This document shows, in pieces, positions 5,069 through 5,666 of a DNA stretch of 5,666 nucleotides (position 1 is the stretch's first letter; each line of letters starts with the position of its first letter). This DNA comes from Candidatus Microgenomates bacterium (GTDB taxonomy: Bacteria; Patescibacteriota; Microgenomatia; UBA1406; GWC2-37-13). Location of the stretch: the NCBI GenBank assembly GCA_016178125.1, contig JACOTV010000022.1:1-5666 (forward strand), given 5' to 3'. The position numbers and the translations under genes were made by a program. The notes below the pieces were generated by a model. That model was not told the DNA's origin. It ran no database searches and saw nothing but the letters and a program-made list of their open reading frames with translations.

Positions 5069-5666
5069 TTATGCCGCGTTTAGCGAGCCTAAGAACTCTT
5101 CGTTATTCTTGGTCTTTCCCAGCTTGTCGATCATCGACATCAGACGCTCTTCGGGATTGAGAAGCCCGAGCATGCGGTGAAGCGTGGTGATCTTTTTCAT
5201 GATCTTCTCATCAAAGAGAAGTTCTTCATGGCGGGTTCCCGACTTTTCGATGTCGATTGCCGGATAAACGCGGCGTTCGGCAAACTTACGGTCGAGATGA
5301 ACTTCCATATTACCCGTGCCTTTGAATTCCTCATAGATAAGATTATCCATGCGAGACTCGGTGTCGACGAGCGTGGTACCGATAATCGTAAGGCTGCCGC
5401 CTTCTTCACAGTTACGTGCGGCCCCAAGGAACTTTTTGGCTGGGAACAAGGCAGACGGATCAAACCCGCCAGACATGCTGCGTCCGGTACCCACAACCGA
5501 CAGGTTGAAAGCACGAGCGAGGCGAGTGATCGAATCTAACAAGATTACGACATCGTTCCCCATCTCGACCAATCGCTTGGCGCGCTCAAGAGCAAGGTTT
5601 GCAACCTTGACCTGCTGGCGAGGCGATTCATCGAAATTCGAGGCTGCGACTTCGCCACCGATGAAC
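5069..5666 (-). CDS. rho: Transcription termination factor Rho, C-terminal part, 5' end beyond the window
   Basis: The frame is open to the right edge, giving the last 198 residues of Rho, a hexameric RNA-dependent ATPase/helicase that releases transcripts. The missing part holds the RNA-binding OB fold and the Walker A motif. Visible are Walker B (VVILLDSITRLARA, about 39-52), the Q-loop region (GTGRSMSGGFD, about 59-69), AARNCEEGGSLTIIGT (82-97), the R-loop segment EEFKGTGNMEVHLDRK (112-127) and the arginine-finger region AIDIEKSGTRHEELL (136-150, R145). The Q-loop lysine of E. coli Rho is Arg62 here, a conservative change. The C-terminus has the ordinary family length without a long tail. 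The TTG at 5572 is an internal Leu codon, not a start, because upstream residues continue the Rho sequence without a break. The stop is followed by an intrinsic terminator, so Rho is probably the last gene of its transcript. Confidence 0.95.
   Translation of the reverse strand, partial: FIGGEVAASNFDESPRQQVKVANLALERAKRLVEMGNDVVILLDSITRLARAFNLSVVGTGRSMSGGFDPSALFPAKKFLGAARNCEEGGSLTIIGTTLVDTESRMDNLIYEEFKGTGNMEVHLDRKFAERRVYPAIDIEKSGTRHEELLFDEKIMKKITTLHRMLGLLNPEERLMSMIDKLGKTKNNEEFLGSLNAA

Overview
The window looks like chromosomal DNA of a bacterium, most plausibly a member of the Patescibacteria (Candidate Phyla Radiation). The reasons are the membrane-anchored LysM plus M23 peptidase, the O-antigen-ligase-type membrane protein with a C-terminal TPR tail, compact gene packing, and the lack of a Shine-Dalgarno sequence at all four visible starts. 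This placement is an inference from gene style, not a phylogenetic result. The standard genetic code fits: no in-frame TGA is needed, and all six stops are TAA or TAG.

Layout. Positions 2-1084 (+) hold the C-terminal 360 residues of a polytopic Wzy/WaaL-like protein with TPRs. Positions 1136-2080 (+) encode a cell-wall LysM/M23 endopeptidase with its own extended -10 element and an almost leaderless transcript. It meets glutamate dehydrogenase (2087-3394, -) tail to tail, 6 bp apart. Upstream of glutamate dehydrogenase, on the same strand, lies a two-gene unit: a small CsoR/DUF156-family repressor (4475-4699, -) and thioredoxin reductase (3472-4458, -). A gap of about 370 bp follows, and then the C-terminal half of transcription terminator Rho (5069 to the window end, -), with a hairpin terminator just after its stop.

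The most interesting part is the regulatory DNA between 4700 and 5068. The csoR-trxB unit has a near-consensus promoter whose -10 box and start point lie inside a 24-bp near-perfect palindrome, which looks like an autoregulatory operator. The CsoR-like protein lacks the usual His and second Cys of copper sensors but keeps two Cys residues, so a thiol, persulfide or redox signal controlling thioredoxin reductase is a reasonable hypothesis. Just upstream are two perfect, inverted DnaA boxes plus a degenerate third, followed by a GC-rich, C-tract-rich block closed by a perfect 10-bp stem, which may be an undescribed structured RNA or part of a replication/regulatory locus.

How the genes fit together: the two left genes concern the cell envelope (glycan polymer ligation and peptidoglycan hydrolysis). 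The middle genes concern redox and nitrogen/carbon metabolism. Glutamate dehydrogenase carries an unusual four-cysteine cluster next door to thioredoxin reductase. Rho is a housekeeping neighbour with no evident link.
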